A stretch of DNA of 64,000 bases from Pseudoduganella dura (GCF_009727155.1 NZ_WNWM01000002.1:1240001-1304000), one strand, 5' to 3'; positions 1 through 9,062 are shown, numbered from the stretch's first letter. Notes: generated from the letters alone by a model not told the origin. Program-made: numbers and translations.

Positions 1-1592
1 CGGTGATGCAGCGCCCAGGCGATCACGTTGCCGTAGCGGTCGGCCTGGTGGTCGAACCACGTGTTGAAGCGCTGCAGCAGCTTCTCGAAGCCCTTGCGTG
101 GCATGTCGTGATGACCCGGCGGGTCGCCCCAGTAGGCCGACAGCATCGGATCGAGCGTGAACGAGATGAACAGCGAGACGGCGACGGAAGCGGTCACGGT
201 CAGCGCGAACGGGCGGAACCACTCGCCGGTGATACCTGGCATGAACGCGACCGGAATGAACACGGCCATGATCGAGAACGTGGTGGCCGCGACGGCCATG
301 CCGATCTCGTTGGTGCCGTTGATGGCCGCCGTGCGGCGGTCCGCACCCATCTGCATGTGGCGCACGATGTTTTCGCGCACCACGATCGCATCGTCGATCA
401 GCACGCCGATCGCCAGCGACAGGCCGAGCAGCGTCATGAAGTTCAGCGTGAAGCCGCACAGCCACACGCCGATGAAGGCGGCGATCACCGAAGTGGGCAG
501 CGACAGCGCCGTGATCAGCGTGGAACGCCACGAGTTCAGGAATGCGTAGACCACGAAGATCGTCAGGCCGGCGCCCAGCACCAGGGCCTCGATCACATTG
601 TTCAGGCTGCTTTGGGCCTCCTCGCCGCCGTCATTGGTGATTTCCAGCGTGGTGCCCGATGGCAAGGTCTTTTCGATTTCCTTGACCATCTCGTGCACCG
701 CCTTCGACACCGCGACGGTGGACGCGTCGCGCGAGCGGATGATCGAGATGCCCACGTTCGGCTGGTTCGAGCGCATCGACACGCTGTTGATCTCGGCAAA
801 ACCATCCGCGATCGTCGCGACCTGGCCCAGGCGCACGATCTCTTCGCCGCTGCGCTTGACGACGACCTGCTGGAAGTCTTCCGGACGCTCGATGCGGCCC
901 ACCAGGCGGATGCTCTTTTCGTCGAGCGAGCCGCGCAGCTTGCCGACCGGGGCGTTGGTATTCTGCATGCGCAGCGCATTGGTCACGTCGCTGACCGAGA
1001 CGTTGTATTCGCGCAGTTTCTCGGCCTGCAGGAGCACCGACAGTTCGCGCCGCAGGGCGCCGTCGACATTGACGTTGGCAACGCCGTCGACGCCGCGCAG
1101 CCGGTCGGCCAGCACGTCCTCGGCCAGGCGCGAGATTTCCGCATGGCCCTGCGTTTTCGACGACAGCGAGAGCTGCATGATCGGCTGCGCGGAAACGTCG
1201 ACGCGCTGCAGGATCGGCTCGCGCATCTCGACCGGCAGCTTGTAGCGCACGGCCGCGATGGCATTGCGGATATCGTCGGACGCTTCGATCAGGTTGCGCG
1301 TGAACGTGAACTTCATGCGGATCTGCGCCTGCCCTTCCGACGCGGTGCCCACCGTCTCGGTCACGCCGGTGATGCTCTGCAGCGATTTTTCCAGGCGGTT
1401 GACGATCTCGCGCTCCACCGTTTCCGGCGAGGCGCCGGGATACGGGATGGCCACGATGATCATCGGCACTTCCACGTCCGGGTTCTGGTTGACGCGCAGC
1501 TTCTTCAGGGCCATCAGGCCCAGCGCCATCATCGCGATGATCAGCACGATCGTCGCGACGGGCCGCTTGATACTGAAATTGGACAGGAACAT
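1..1592 (-). CDS. RND efflux transporter, inner-membrane pump subunit (HAE1/AcrB family), N-terminal half only
   Basis: Proton-driven inner-membrane pump of a tripartite multidrug efflux system. Reading the minus strand from the ATG at 1592 gives MFLSNFSIKRPVATIVL, the usual start of this family, with a first membrane helix at about residues 9-29, a long periplasmic porter region, then clustered helices containing GLSLAIGVLIDDAIVVREN. The two aspartates in that segment match the proton-relay pair of AcrB helix 4. The frame stays open to base 1, so about 530 of an expected ~1030 residues are present. It starts 2 bases after the adaptor gene stop, so the two are translationally linked. Substrate cannot be read from the sequence. 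Confidence 0.93.
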   Translation of the reverse strand, partial: MFLSNFSIKRPVATIVLIIAMMALGLMALKKLRVNQNPDVEVPMIIVAIPYPGASPETVEREIVNRLEKSLQSITGVTETVGTASEGQAQIRMKFTFTRNLIEASDDIRNAIAAVRYKLPVEMREPILQRVDVSAQPIMQLSLSSKTQGHAEISRLAEDVLADRLRGVDGVANVNVDGALRRELSVLLQAEKLREYNVSVSDVTNALRMQNTNAPVGKLRGSLDEKSIRLVGRIERPEDFQQVVVKRSGEEIVRLGQVATIADGFAEINSVSMRSNQPNVGISIIRSRDASTVAVSKAVHEMVKEIEKTLPSGTTLEITNDGGEEAQSSLNNVIEALVLGAGLTIFVVYAFLNSWRSTLITALSLPTSVIAAFIGVWLCGFTLNFMTLLGLSLAIGVLIDDAIVVRENIVRHMQMGADRRTAAINGTNEIGMAVAATTFSIMAVFIPVAFMPGITGEWFRPFALTVTASVAVSLFISFTLDPMLSAYWGDPPGHHDMPRKGFEKLLQRFNTWFDHQADRYGNVIAWALHH

Positions 1593-1594
1593 GG

Positions 1595-2746
1595 TCAGTT
1601 TCCTTTGGCCGCCGCCGACTTGTCGCCGGCCGACGCCAGGTTCTTCGGCGTTACCAGCTGGACCGGCTGGCCGTCATGCACCGTGGAGCCGGGCGCGCGC
1701 AGCACCAGGTCGCCCGACGCGAGTCCGCTCTTCACCTGCCAGTGCCCGGTGCGTTCATCGCGCGCGCCGACCACCACGTTTACCTTCGACAGCTTGTTGT
1801 CGCGCACGCGCCAGGCGTAGCTCGTATCGCCGGCCTGGATCATTGCCGTTTCAGGCAGCATCAGCGCATCGCTGGTCTCGGTTTCGACACGGCCCTCGGC
1901 GTACAGGCCGGCCACGCGCGGCTGGATGCTGTCGGTGAACTCGACCAGCACCTCGACCTGCCGCGTGACAGCGTTTGCGGCAGGGTCGACGCGCTTGACC
2001 TTGCCCTGGAAATTCTGGCCGGGATAGCCGTTGACACGGAACAGCACGGGCTGGCCCACCTTGACCACGCCGATCTTGTCGGCCGAGACCAGGCCTTCGA
2101 AGCGCATGCTGTGCGGGTCGATCACCTTGATCAGTTCCTTGCCGATCTGGGCGGTGTCGCCGTTCGAGACCTTGCGCTCGCTGACGATGCCGTCGAACGG
2201 CGCGCGCACCAGCGTGCGGTCCAGCTGCTGGCGGGCGCCCACGGCGCGCGCCCTGGCGGCGGCCAGCTCGCTTTGCGCCGTGTTCAGGCGCACCTCGGCA
2301 TCTTCCAGCGCCTGCATCGATGTCATGCCCGATGCGCGCAGTGTCTTGTTCCGTTCGAGCATGCGCTGGGCCTGGTCCACCACCTGCTTCGCATTGCGTA
2401 CCGACTCCTCGGAAGAACCCAGGCTGTCGCGGATCGACGTGTCGTCGAGGCGCACCAGCAGGTCGCCCTTTTTCACCGGCTCGCCGTTTTCCTTCAGCAC
2501 CTGCAGCACGATGGCCGATACCTCGGCGCGCAGGTCGGCGCGGCGTTCCGGCTGGACCGAGCCGGTGATCACGGGGCCGGAAGCCAGCGCATCGCTGTGG
2601 ACCGTCAGCACATCTTCAGGTGCGATCAGGAGTTTGACTGCCTTCTTATCGTCACCCTTGGCGGCCCCCTCGGCCGCTCCGGGTGGTTTTCCGCAGGCGA
2701 CGAGGCTCGTGGCGACGGCGAGAGCGATCAGGGTATTTCGCAACAT
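1595..2746 (-). CDS. RND efflux periplasmic adaptor subunit (membrane fusion lipoprotein)
   Basis: Links the inner-membrane pump to an outer-membrane channel. The 383-residue product starts MLRNTLIALAVATSLVACG, a lipoprotein signal with the lipobox cysteine at residue 18. Then come a beta-barrel/lipoyl half (ADLRAEVSAIVLQVLKENG, VKKGDLLVRLDD), a coiled-coil hairpin (about 110-170) and the second lipoyl half (RAPFDGIVSERKV), the standard domain order. A longer in-frame start exists at 2863, but the ATG at 2746 places the lipobox correctly and has GGAG upstream. First gene of the operon with the pump; no outer-membrane factor or regulator is in the window. Confidence 0.93.
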   Translation of the reverse strand: MLRNTLIALAVATSLVACGKPPGAAEGAAKGDDKKAVKLLIAPEDVLTVHSDALASGPVITGSVQPERRADLRAEVSAIVLQVLKENGEPVKKGDLLVRLDDTSIRDSLGSSEESVRNAKQVVDQAQRMLERNKTLRASGMTSMQALEDAEVRLNTAQSELAAARARAVGARQQLDRTLVRAPFDGIVSERKVSNGDTAQIGKELIKVIDPHSMRFEGLVSADKIGVVKVGQPVLFRVNGYPGQNFQGKVKRVDPAANAVTRQVEVLVEFTDSIQPRVAGLYAEGRVETETSDALMLPETAMIQAGDTSYAWRVRDNKLSKVNVVVGARDERTGHWQVKSGLASGDLVLRAPGSTVHDGQPVQLVTPKNLASAGDKSAAAKGN

Positions 2747-3097
2747 GAAGAATCTCCGAGAGTTTTGGACTGCTGAGCTTGTTGAAGTACCGCTTGTTAC
2801 GTTCGTTATATTTTTTGTACTACCGGGAGCGCCGAGTATGTCCAGTGCGATACAAGGTGTCAATTCGGCCGGGGCCAGACTGCGGGAAAATGTGGCTGGA
2901 CTGCTGAAATACGCGGACAGGCTGCAAGGGTGCTGGCCGCTGAGCTGGCCAATGAGCTGGCCGCTGAGTTGGCCGCTGAGTTGGCCGCTGAGTTGGCCGA
3001 TGACTGATGAATGAGCTGACAGGTGCGCCGGGCGGGCAGCCGACGGCGCACTCGGGGGGACCTCCGTCGTTGTCCACCCCGCTATACGGCGACGGCG
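2747..3097. other. Intergenic region upstream of the efflux operon
   Basis: About 350 bases between the efflux adaptor and the PAP2-like gene. The first 120 bases are AT-richer than the surroundings (a run around 2800-2822) and probably hold the efflux promoter, but I see no confident -35/-10 pair or operator. A 12-base tandem repeat lies at 2933-3004. Open frames on both strands here are short, repeat-driven and unlike proteins. Confidence 0.5.
2933..3004. repeat. 12-bp tandem repeat, six units
   Basis: Six head-to-tail copies of a unit close to CTGGCCGCTGAG, with variants in the first base (C or T) and in the seventh and eighth bases. The last unit ends GATGAC. The unit length is a multiple of three, which is why a minus-strand frame reads as a repeated Arg-Pro-Thr-Gln peptide; no gene is implied. 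Confidence 0.85.
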
Positions 3098-3520
3098 TCA
3101 GCCCCTGCCGAACACGGCATGCACAAGGTGCCCGAGCGCGATGCCCGTCGCCAGGCCGCCGCAGATTTCGACCACGGTGTGGCCCATCCGTTCCCGCAGC
3201 CATTTATGGCCCGGCTTGCCTTCGGCAAGGCGGTTGATCGCCGCCGCCTGGCGGCCCACGTGCTGGCGCAGGCTGTTCGCGTCGATGATCACGATGAAGC
3301 ACAGCGTGACCGCCGCGCCGAACGCCGGATGGCCGATGCCTTCGCGCAGCGCGATCAGGGTAGCCATGCTGGACACCACGGCGCTGTGATTGCTGGGAAA
3401 GCCGCCATTGCCCACCAGGTTGAATGCCCATTTGCGGGCACGAATACTGTTGATCAGGAATTTGATGGGGCCAACGGTGATCCAGGTGAGCAGCGGCGTG
3501 ACGAGATAGGCGATATCCAT
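3098..3520 (-). CDS. Divergent PAP2 family protein (DUF212/YuiD-like)
   Basis: A 140-residue integral membrane protein of the divergent PAP2 family. The central motif GNGGFPSNHSAVVSSMATL resembles the PSGH-type phosphatase motif of PAP2 enzymes, followed by DANSLRQHVGRQAAAIN and a C-terminal HTVVEICGGLATGIALGH, which are hallmarks of this family. Length matches the family. The biochemical role of DUF212 proteins is not firmly known; phosphatase activity on a lipid is inference. It is divergent from the DUF475 gene across a 130-base gap. Confidence 0.85.
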   Translation of the reverse strand: MDIAYLVTPLLTWITVGPIKFLINSIRARKWAFNLVGNGGFPSNHSAVVSSMATLIALREGIGHPAFGAAVTLCFIVIIDANSLRQHVGRQAAAINRLAEGKPGHKWLRERMGHTVVEICGGLATGIALGHLVHAVFGRG

Positions 3521-3650
3521 GGGTTACTTTCGAGTTCCTTTTTGGCAATTCTTCATTATCGCAGAAGCCGGCTCCCCTCCGGAAGCAGACACAGTAAAAT
3601 CGCCGGGGCTTTACATATAACTAATAAAACATTTCAATGAAGGATGGGGC

Positions 3651-4709
3651 ATGAAGCATTTCAGGTTTTCAATCATCGTAACCGTCGTCCTGATGGTATT
3701 GGCCTGCTGGTGGGGGTACACCCAGCGCGGCATGGCCGGGCTGTTCTCGGCGCTGTGGATCACGGCCGTGCTGGGCGTGATGGAAGTATCGCTGTCGTTC
3801 GATAACGCGGTGGTCAACGCCTCCGTGCTGAAGGACTGGAACGCGTTCTGGCAAAAGCTGTTCCTGACGGTCGGCATCCTGGTGGCCGTGTTCGGCATGC
3901 GGCTGATCTTCCCGCTGGCGATCGTGGCGGTGGCAACCGGGCTGGACCTGTTCCAGGTCTGGACGATGGCCACCACCCGGCCCAACGAGTACTCGCGCCA
4001 CCTGATGGACGTGCATGCCGAAGTGGCTGCGTTCGGCGGCGCCTTCCTGCTGCTGGTCTTCCTCAACTTCCTGTTCGATGACGAAAAGGAAGTGCACTGG
4101 CTGGGCTGGATCGAGCGGGCGGCCAACCGGATCGGCACCGGCAGCCTGTCGGTGCTACTCACGCTGATAGGCGTGCTCATCTGCACGGAACTGGTGTCCG
4201 AAGCGCACCGCTACGCCGTGCTGTACGCGGGCATCGTGGGTATCGCGATCTATCTCGCCGTCGGCTGGCTGTCCGGCCTGCTTGAAGAAAAGGAGCACGA
4301 TGCAGACGGCAATGGCGGCGAACTCGGCAAGGCGGTGCAGCGCGGCAGCATCGGCGGCTTCCTGTACCTGGAAGTGCTGGATGCATCGTTCAGCTTCGAC
4401 GGCGTGATCGGCGCGTTCGCGATCACCAGCGACGTGGTCATCATCATGCTGGGGCTGGCGATCGGCGCCATGTACGTGCGTTCGCTGACCGTCTACCTGG
4501 TGCACAAGGGCACGCTGGATGAATTCATCTACCTGGAACACGGCGCCCACTACGCGATCGGCATCCTGGCGGTGATCATGCTGGCCAGCGTGAAGTACCA
4601 CGTGCCGGAGTGGTTTACCGGGCTGTCCGGGGTGGCGTTCATCGTCGTGTCGCTGTACTCGTCGGTGAAGTATCGCAAACGGATGGTGAACGAGTTGCGC
4701 ATGCAGTAA
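3651..4709 (+). CDS. DUF475 domain-containing integral membrane protein (TerC-like)
   Basis: A 352-residue polytopic membrane protein with about eight hydrophobic helices. The repeated acidic motifs EVSLSFDNAVVNA (about residues 46-58) and EVLDASFSFDGVIGAFAI (about 244-261) are typical of the DUF475/TerC superfamily, in which paired acidic membrane motifs are thought to bind metal ions. An AAGGATGGGG stretch just upstream of the ATG serves as ribosome binding site. Substrate unknown; metal handling is inference from TerC relatives. The next small gene follows after 31 bases with no terminator in between. Confidence 0.85.
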   Translation: MKHFRFSIIVTVVLMVLACWWGYTQRGMAGLFSALWITAVLGVMEVSLSFDNAVVNASVLKDWNAFWQKLFLTVGILVAVFGMRLIFPLAIVAVATGLDLFQVWTMATTRPNEYSRHLMDVHAEVAAFGGAFLLLVFLNFLFDDEKEVHWLGWIERAANRIGTGSLSVLLTLIGVLICTELVSEAHRYAVLYAGIVGIAIYLAVGWLSGLLEEKEHDADGNGGELGKAVQRGSIGGFLYLEVLDASFSFDGVIGAFAITSDVVIIMLGLAIGAMYVRSLTVYLVHKGTLDEFIYLEHGAHYAIGILAVIMLASVKYHVPEWFTGLSGVAFIVVSLYSSVKYRKRMVNELRMQ

Positions 4710-4740
4710 GATCGCAGCAATTCAACTCTGACCAGCCGCC

Positions 4741-5115
4741 ATGATCCAACGCACCCGACGCTCACCCCTCCTGATCCTCATCGGCATTCTTGTCGTGGCC
4801 GCCCTGCTGTTCTGGGCCTGGGCCATGGCCTCGCTCAACTTCTCGTATTCGGAAGGCGAGCGTAACGGCTTTTTGCAGAAATTCTCGAAAGTGGGCTGGT
4901 TCTGCAAGACGTGGGAAGGCGAAATGCTGCTGACCTCGATGCCGGGCGCGATCCCGGAGAAATTCCTGTTCAGCGTGCGGGACGACGCGGTGGCCGCCCA
5001 GCTATCCGCCGCGATGGGCAAGCGCGTGACGCTGACCTATGCCCAGCACAAGGGCGTGCCGACCAATTGCTTCGGCGAAACGGAATATTACATCGAGAAG
5101 GTTCTGGTGCAGTAA
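4741..5115 (+). CDS. Small membrane-anchored hypothetical protein
   Basis: A 124-residue protein with one N-terminal hydrophobic helix (about residues 9-28, LLILIGILVVAALLFWAWAM) and a soluble part probably in the periplasm that holds two cysteines (in GWFCKTWEG and PTNCFGETE) which could pair. The soluble part looks like a small beta-rich domain. I recognise no enzyme motif. The gene lies 31 bases after the DUF475 gene and is followed by a strong terminator, so the two are probably co-transcribed. Function unknown. Confidence 0.75.
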   Translation: MIQRTRRSPLLILIGILVVAALLFWAWAMASLNFSYSEGERNGFLQKFSKVGWFCKTWEGEMLLTSMPGAIPEKFLFSVRDDAVAAQLSAAMGKRVTLTYAQHKGVPTNCFGETEYYIEKVLVQ

Positions 5116-5135
5116 CCGGCAAACGTTACCGAAGA

Positions 5136-5178
5136 CCCGATCCTGATCCGCCGCGGCGGAGCAGGATCGGGTTTTTTT
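5136..5178 (+). terminator. Rho-independent terminator
   Basis: CCCGATCCTG (5136-5145) pairs perfectly with CAGGATCGGG (5162-5171), enclosing a GC-rich loop, and is followed by seven T. It ends the plus-strand DUF475 unit. The convergent coiled-coil gene stops inside the T run, so the site may also slow readthrough from that side. Confidence 0.9.
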
Positions 5179-7384
5179 ACGCTTGCAGCTTGCGCTGCAC
5201 CACGGCCAGCGTGCGCTGGGCGGCTTCGTAGCGGGCGGTTTCCTGTTCCAGCAGCGACTGCTTGGCGGCCGCCAGCGCGGCGGTGGTGTCGGCGGCCTTG
5301 CGCTGCATGTCGGCGTGGGCCCGGGCCGCATCGAGCAGCGACTTCTGGTGCGCCGCTTTCTCCTGCGCGGCGGCGGCGGCGGCCGATTCCAGCATTTCGC
5401 GTTCGCGCAGCATTGCCGCGGCGGCCAGTTCGGCGTCCGCACGTTCGCGCGCGGTCGTGGCGATCGTGATTTCGCAGGCCATCCGTCCCTCGATCGCACG
5501 CGCGGTTTCTTCTTCCGCTGCAGCGGCGGCATGCTGTTGCGCGGTGTGCTCTTCCAGCTGGACCAGCGCGGCCTGTTCGCGTGCGACGAAAGCCCGCTCG
5601 GCATCGATCTGCGCCTGCAACGCGGCGGCTTTGGCCTGCTCGGTACGGGTCCGTTCGCGGTGCACCTCGGCCAGTTCGGCGCCGAGGCGGGCCTGCGCGG
5701 CGGCGGCCTGGGCGGCCTCCTTTTTCTGTTGCGCTTCCATTTCGCACTGTGCGGCCATCAGCGCCAGCGCGGCGGCTTCTTCGCGCACGGCGTCGGCGCG
5801 GCGGATATCGGCGGCGGCACTGCAGGCAAAGGCTTCGGCCTGCTCGCGCTCGGCGGCGGCACGGGCTTCGGCGGCCGCGGCGGCACGCTCTTCTTCGGCC
5901 AGGCGAGCCTTCAGCGCGGCGATCGCGTCCTGCTCGGCGGCGGCGCGGGCGTGTTCCGCTTCCAGCAGGCGCGCCGCATCGTCGGCTTTCTGGCGCGCCA
6001 GTTGGTTGGCGGCATCCAGCGCCGCGGCATGCTCGGCCAGCGTGGCCACTTCGGCGCCTTCGGCATCGTTGGTTGCCCGTGCCAGCGCCGCGGCGGCACG
6101 CGACAGTTCGGCCCGCTCATCGGCCAGCCGGGCGGCACGCTGCTGCTCTTCAGCGTCGGCATGCGCGGCATCGGCGGCGGCCTGCTCGGCCTGCTGGCGC
6201 AACCTGGCCTGTTCGGTGGCATGGCGCTCGGCGTCGAGCTTGCCGCGCGCATCGTATTCGGCCTGCTGTTCGGCCTGTACACGGCCCATCGCAACGGCGT
6301 GCAGTTCGCGGTCGGCGGCAATGCGCGCTTCGGTGGCGGCAAGGATGCGCGAATCGGCGTCGCGCCGGGCCTGCGCGGCGGTGGCCGCCATGGCTTCGAG
6401 GCGTTCGCGGTGCTGGGCCGTGTCGCGCACTTCCTTCTCGGTCTGCAGGCGCAGGTGCAGCGACAGCGCGGCGCTGCGGTCCGATTCGGCCTTGGCCAGC
6501 GCGATCGCTTCGCGTTCCTGTTCCAGGTGCGCCAGCGCGCGCGCTTCCTCGGCCGCATGCACTTCGGCGGCGGCGCGGGCGAACGCCGATTCCAGCGCCA
6601 CCTGGTCGGCCCGTTCGCGCTGGCGCGTGGCTTCCAGCGCCCCGGCTTCGGCTTCGACCAGTTGCTGCGAGGTCTGGCGCGCGGAAAACGCCTGGCGTTC
6701 GCGCTCGCGGGCCAGCGTGGCCATGCGTGCATCGGCGGTGGCGATGCCGATCACCTCTTCCTTCGCGGCCTGCACGGCGGCCACGCGCTCGGCGGCCTGC
6801 AGGCGGGCATGATTGGTCTGGATCTGCAGTTCGTCGGCGGCCCGGGACGCCTGCTCGGCCAGGTGCGCTTCCGCTTCCATCTGTTCGGCGGCACGGCGGC
6901 GGCTTTCTTCCTCGGCGCGGGCACGCACCTCGGCGGCCTGGCGGATCTGGTTATCGGCTTCCACGCGGGCGCGCAGCTCGGCGGTTTCCTGCTTGACGGC
7001 TTCCAGCTTGGCCACGCTGGCCTTGGCGGCGGCCCGCAGGCTTTCCAGGCGCTCGCGGTTGGCGGCGATCACATCCTCGGCGGCCTGGGCATTCTGCAGC
7101 GCGACGGCGGCCGCGGCGGAATCCATCGCGGCACGGTCCTCGGCCAGTTCGCGGGCGCGCGATTCGGCATGGGCGCGGCTCTCGGCGGCGCAGGCGGCCT
7201 TGGCCTCTGCTTCCACCCGCGCGATCGCCTGCTGGATGGCGCGCATTTCCGCTTCGGCACGGCCCGATTTCGGCTCGGACATCGCTTCTTCGTTGCCGGA
7301 TTCGGCCAGATCTTCACCAAGATCGTGGTCCACCTCCTCGGCGGAGTAGGCGACGTGCAGGGTTGGGGCCAGTTGTGCGTGCAT
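5177..7384 (-). CDS. Long Ala/Glu/Arg-rich coiled-coil protein of unknown function
   Basis: The minus-strand frame encodes 735 residues almost wholly of alanine, glutamate, arginine and glutamine. After an acidic N-terminus of about 35 residues, the rest reads as one near-continuous coiled coil with short patterns such as ARAEEESRRRAAEQMEAEA. There is no signal peptide, membrane helix, ATPase motif or recognisable domain, so it is probably a cytosolic filament-like or scaffold protein. Such composition generates long shadow frames on the opposite strand; this frame is preferred because its product has amphipathic heptads while the others read as Gly/Arg-rich nonsense. The ribosome site before 7384 is weak; an alternative ATG lies at 7282. 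It stands alone between convergent and divergent neighbours. Similarity to SMC or TolA segments would be compositional only. Confidence 0.75.
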   Translation of the reverse strand: MHAQLAPTLHVAYSAEEVDHDLGEDLAESGNEEAMSEPKSGRAEAEMRAIQQAIARVEAEAKAACAAESRAHAESRARELAEDRAAMDSAAAAVALQNAQAAEDVIAANRERLESLRAAAKASVAKLEAVKQETAELRARVEADNQIRQAAEVRARAEEESRRRAAEQMEAEAHLAEQASRAADELQIQTNHARLQAAERVAAVQAAKEEVIGIATADARMATLARERERQAFSARQTSQQLVEAEAGALEATRQRERADQVALESAFARAAAEVHAAEEARALAHLEQEREAIALAKAESDRSAALSLHLRLQTEKEVRDTAQHRERLEAMAATAAQARRDADSRILAATEARIAADRELHAVAMGRVQAEQQAEYDARGKLDAERHATEQARLRQQAEQAAADAAHADAEEQQRAARLADERAELSRAAAALARATNDAEGAEVATLAEHAAALDAANQLARQKADDAARLLEAEHARAAAEQDAIAALKARLAEEERAAAAAEARAAAEREQAEAFACSAAADIRRADAVREEAAALALMAAQCEMEAQQKKEAAQAAAAQARLGAELAEVHRERTRTEQAKAAALQAQIDAERAFVAREQAALVQLEEHTAQQHAAAAAEEETARAIEGRMACEITIATTARERADAELAAAAMLREREMLESAAAAAAQEKAAHQKSLLDAARAHADMQRKAADTTAALAAAKQSLLEQETARYEAAQRTLAVVQRKLQA

Positions 7385-7603
7385 GACAGTCTCGCTCGAG
7401 GGTTTCAGGGTTTCCGAGCTGTATTATCCCGGCCGCCGGCATGCGGCCAGCGACCGAGCAAAGCGGGTTTTCCCCGCCAATTCGCTGCTTGGTACCCGGA
7501 AATACCTGACAAGGCCTGTTGCTTGTCGTGGCAGCAACGAGATCGTACACTGAGCCATTCCGGCTGGACGCCTTCGGCGCAGACCGGTCATTGAAAGGAA
7601 AGC

Positions 7604-8107
7604 ATGGACAGCAAACCGGAACAGATACAGGGCGCATGTCACTGCGGGTCGGTGAGATTTCTTGTCCGGCTTGCCGACGGGCTCGACACCGCGCGGCGCT
7701 GCAACTGCTCCTATTGCAGCATGCGCGGGGCGATTGCCGTGTCGGCGGCGCTGCAGGACATCGAAATCACCGCGGGTGCGGAATGGCTGACGCTTTACCA
7801 GTTCAACACCATGCAGGCAAAGCACTATTTCTGCTCGAAGTGCGGCATCTATACGCATCACCAGCGCCGGTCCGATCCGGGTCAATATGGCATCAATGCG
7901 GCATGCCTGGAGGGGATCAGCCCGTTCGATTTCAGCGAGGTTCCGGTGAATGAGGGGCGGATCCATCCCAGGGACAACCCTGTGCGCAAAGGGTCCGGCA
8001 TTGCCGGTTACCTGCGATATTTTCCCGGGATGGATAATGAAGCGGGGTCACCCGATTCAATGAAGGTCGATGCCCCCGGTCGACCGGAACGGGACGTTCA
8101 AACCTGA
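7604..8107 (+). CDS. GFA family protein (CENP-V/GFA zinc-binding domain)
   Basis: A 167-residue member of the glutathione-dependent formaldehyde-activating (Gfa/CENP-V) fold. The zinc cysteines are visible: CHC at 12-14, CNCSYC at 33-38 and FCSKCGIYTHH at 76-86. Family members bind zinc through these Cys clusters; most have no proven reaction, and S-hydroxymethylglutathione synthase activity should not be assumed. A strong AAAGGAAAG site precedes the ATG. The C-terminal ~30 residues after the domain look disordered. It stands alone, with no aldehyde dehydrogenase nearby. Confidence 0.88.
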   Translation: MDSKPEQIQGACHCGSVRFLVRLADGLDTARRCNCSYCSMRGAIAVSAALQDIEITAGAEWLTLYQFNTMQAKHYFCSKCGIYTHHQRRSDPGQYGINAACLEGISPFDFSEVPVNEGRIHPRDNPVRKGSGIAGYLRYFPGMDNEAGSPDSMKVDAPGRPERDVQT

Positions 8108-8119
8108 AGGCGGATCTGC

Positions 8120-8707
8120 TTACTTGTTGCGGTTGGCAATCTCGTTGCCGACATAGCCGCCGCCGATGATCCCCGCCAGGGTGGCCAATTTCTTGCCATC
8201 GCCGCCGCCGATCTGGTTGCCGAGCAGGCCGCCAACCACGGCGCCTGTGCCGATGGCCACATAGTTCGGCTTGCTTTCCTGGACAATGGGCGCGGGAGCG
8301 CGCGCCACTTGCTCATGCCGCGCCTCATGGCTGCGAACCGGCGCCTCGCGCACGGGCTTGCGGGGCGCTTCACGGTACACGATTTCACGCACAACCGCGC
8401 GTTCCGGCACGGCCTGCACAGCCGGGGCCGGGGCCGGCACGATGACCGGCTGCTGCAGCGCTTGTGGAGAAGGCTGTTGCGCGGCCAGCTGCGCAGGGAT
8501 CGGTTGTTGCGCATCATAAGGATGACGACCACCGATAGTTTGCTGTGCAGACAGGCTCATTGGAACAGTGTTCGCAGCCGGTTCGGCTTTGGTGGATGGC
8601 AGTATGCCGGTCAGGGCCGCAATACCGGTTGCGCTCAAGGCGATTACCGATACGGCAGCGGCCGCGAACAGTGGGTGGATACGGCTTGCGATAGCGATTT
8701 TTTCCAT
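8120..8707 (-). CDS. Glycine zipper 2TM domain protein (SlyB-like envelope protein)
   Basis: A 195-residue envelope protein. A hydrophobic N-terminal segment (about 12-35) acts as signal or anchor, a Pro/Gln/Ala-rich linker follows (about 65-105), then a basic stretch, and the C-terminal glycine zipper YVAIGTGAVVGGLLGNQIGG ... LAGIIGGGYVGNEIANRNK. The double glycine-zipper hairpin defines the Rick_17kDa_Anti/SlyB family of outer-membrane-associated proteins. There is no lipobox cysteine, so unlike SlyB it is probably not a lipoprotein. GGGAG precedes the start. Role in envelope integrity is inferred from the family. Confidence 0.82.
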   Translation of the reverse strand: MEKIAIASRIHPLFAAAAVSVIALSATGIAALTGILPSTKAEPAANTVPMSLSAQQTIGGRHPYDAQQPIPAQLAAQQPSPQALQQPVIVPAPAPAVQAVPERAVVREIVYREAPRKPVREAPVRSHEARHEQVARAPAPIVQESKPNYVAIGTGAVVGGLLGNQIGGGDGKKLATLAGIIGGGYVGNEIANRNK

Positions 8708-9062
8708 GTTTTTCTCCCGTGGGTCATTGATCTGCCTGTGGAAGCAGATTAAGGGTTGAAGCGCGCATGGAATAGACCTTGAGCTGTATCACTCGTTACC
8801 ACTTGTAAAGGCATGCTGAATATAAGCGCTGCCGCGGAGATGCGGAAGGCATGGCTGGGACCAGTGCAGAAAGCGTCGAGGTTTCGCCAGCACGAGGTCC
8901 GACCTGGCAGACCTGGCAGACCTGGCAGCACGCCGCCACGCAGGCGGATGAACGCAGACCTGTGCGGGCAGCTGGGGACAAGCCGGATGACCGAGAGCGG
9001 CTGGGCATGGGTACCAGTCCGGCGATTGGCGGCCAGCCGCGCAGCCCTGCCAGGCGCTCAGG
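8708..9062. other. Intergenic region with a short 9-bp tandem repeat
   Basis: About 355 bases between the glycine-zipper and kinase genes. The only distinct element is three perfect copies of ACCTGGCAG at 8902-8928. No RNA gene, terminator or convincing promoter was seen; the short open frames across it look non-coding. Confidence 0.5.

Noticed and set aside
3..1820. 605-residue plus-strand open frame at the left end
   Set aside because: Shadow of the RND pump and adaptor genes; His/Arg/Asp-rich product, no domain.
2933..3004. CRISPR-like array
   Set aside because: Units are 12 bp and contiguous with no spacers; no cas genes anywhere in the window.
2820..3203. Minus-strand frame with a repeated Arg-Pro-Thr-Gln peptide
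   Set aside because: Produced by the 12-bp tandem repeat; no ribosome site or protein-like composition.
5183..7594. 803-residue plus-strand open frame (and two other long plus-strand frames) over the coiled-coil gene
   Set aside because: They are reverse shadows of Ala/Glu-rich codons; products are Gly/Arg/Phe-rich without fold-like pattern.
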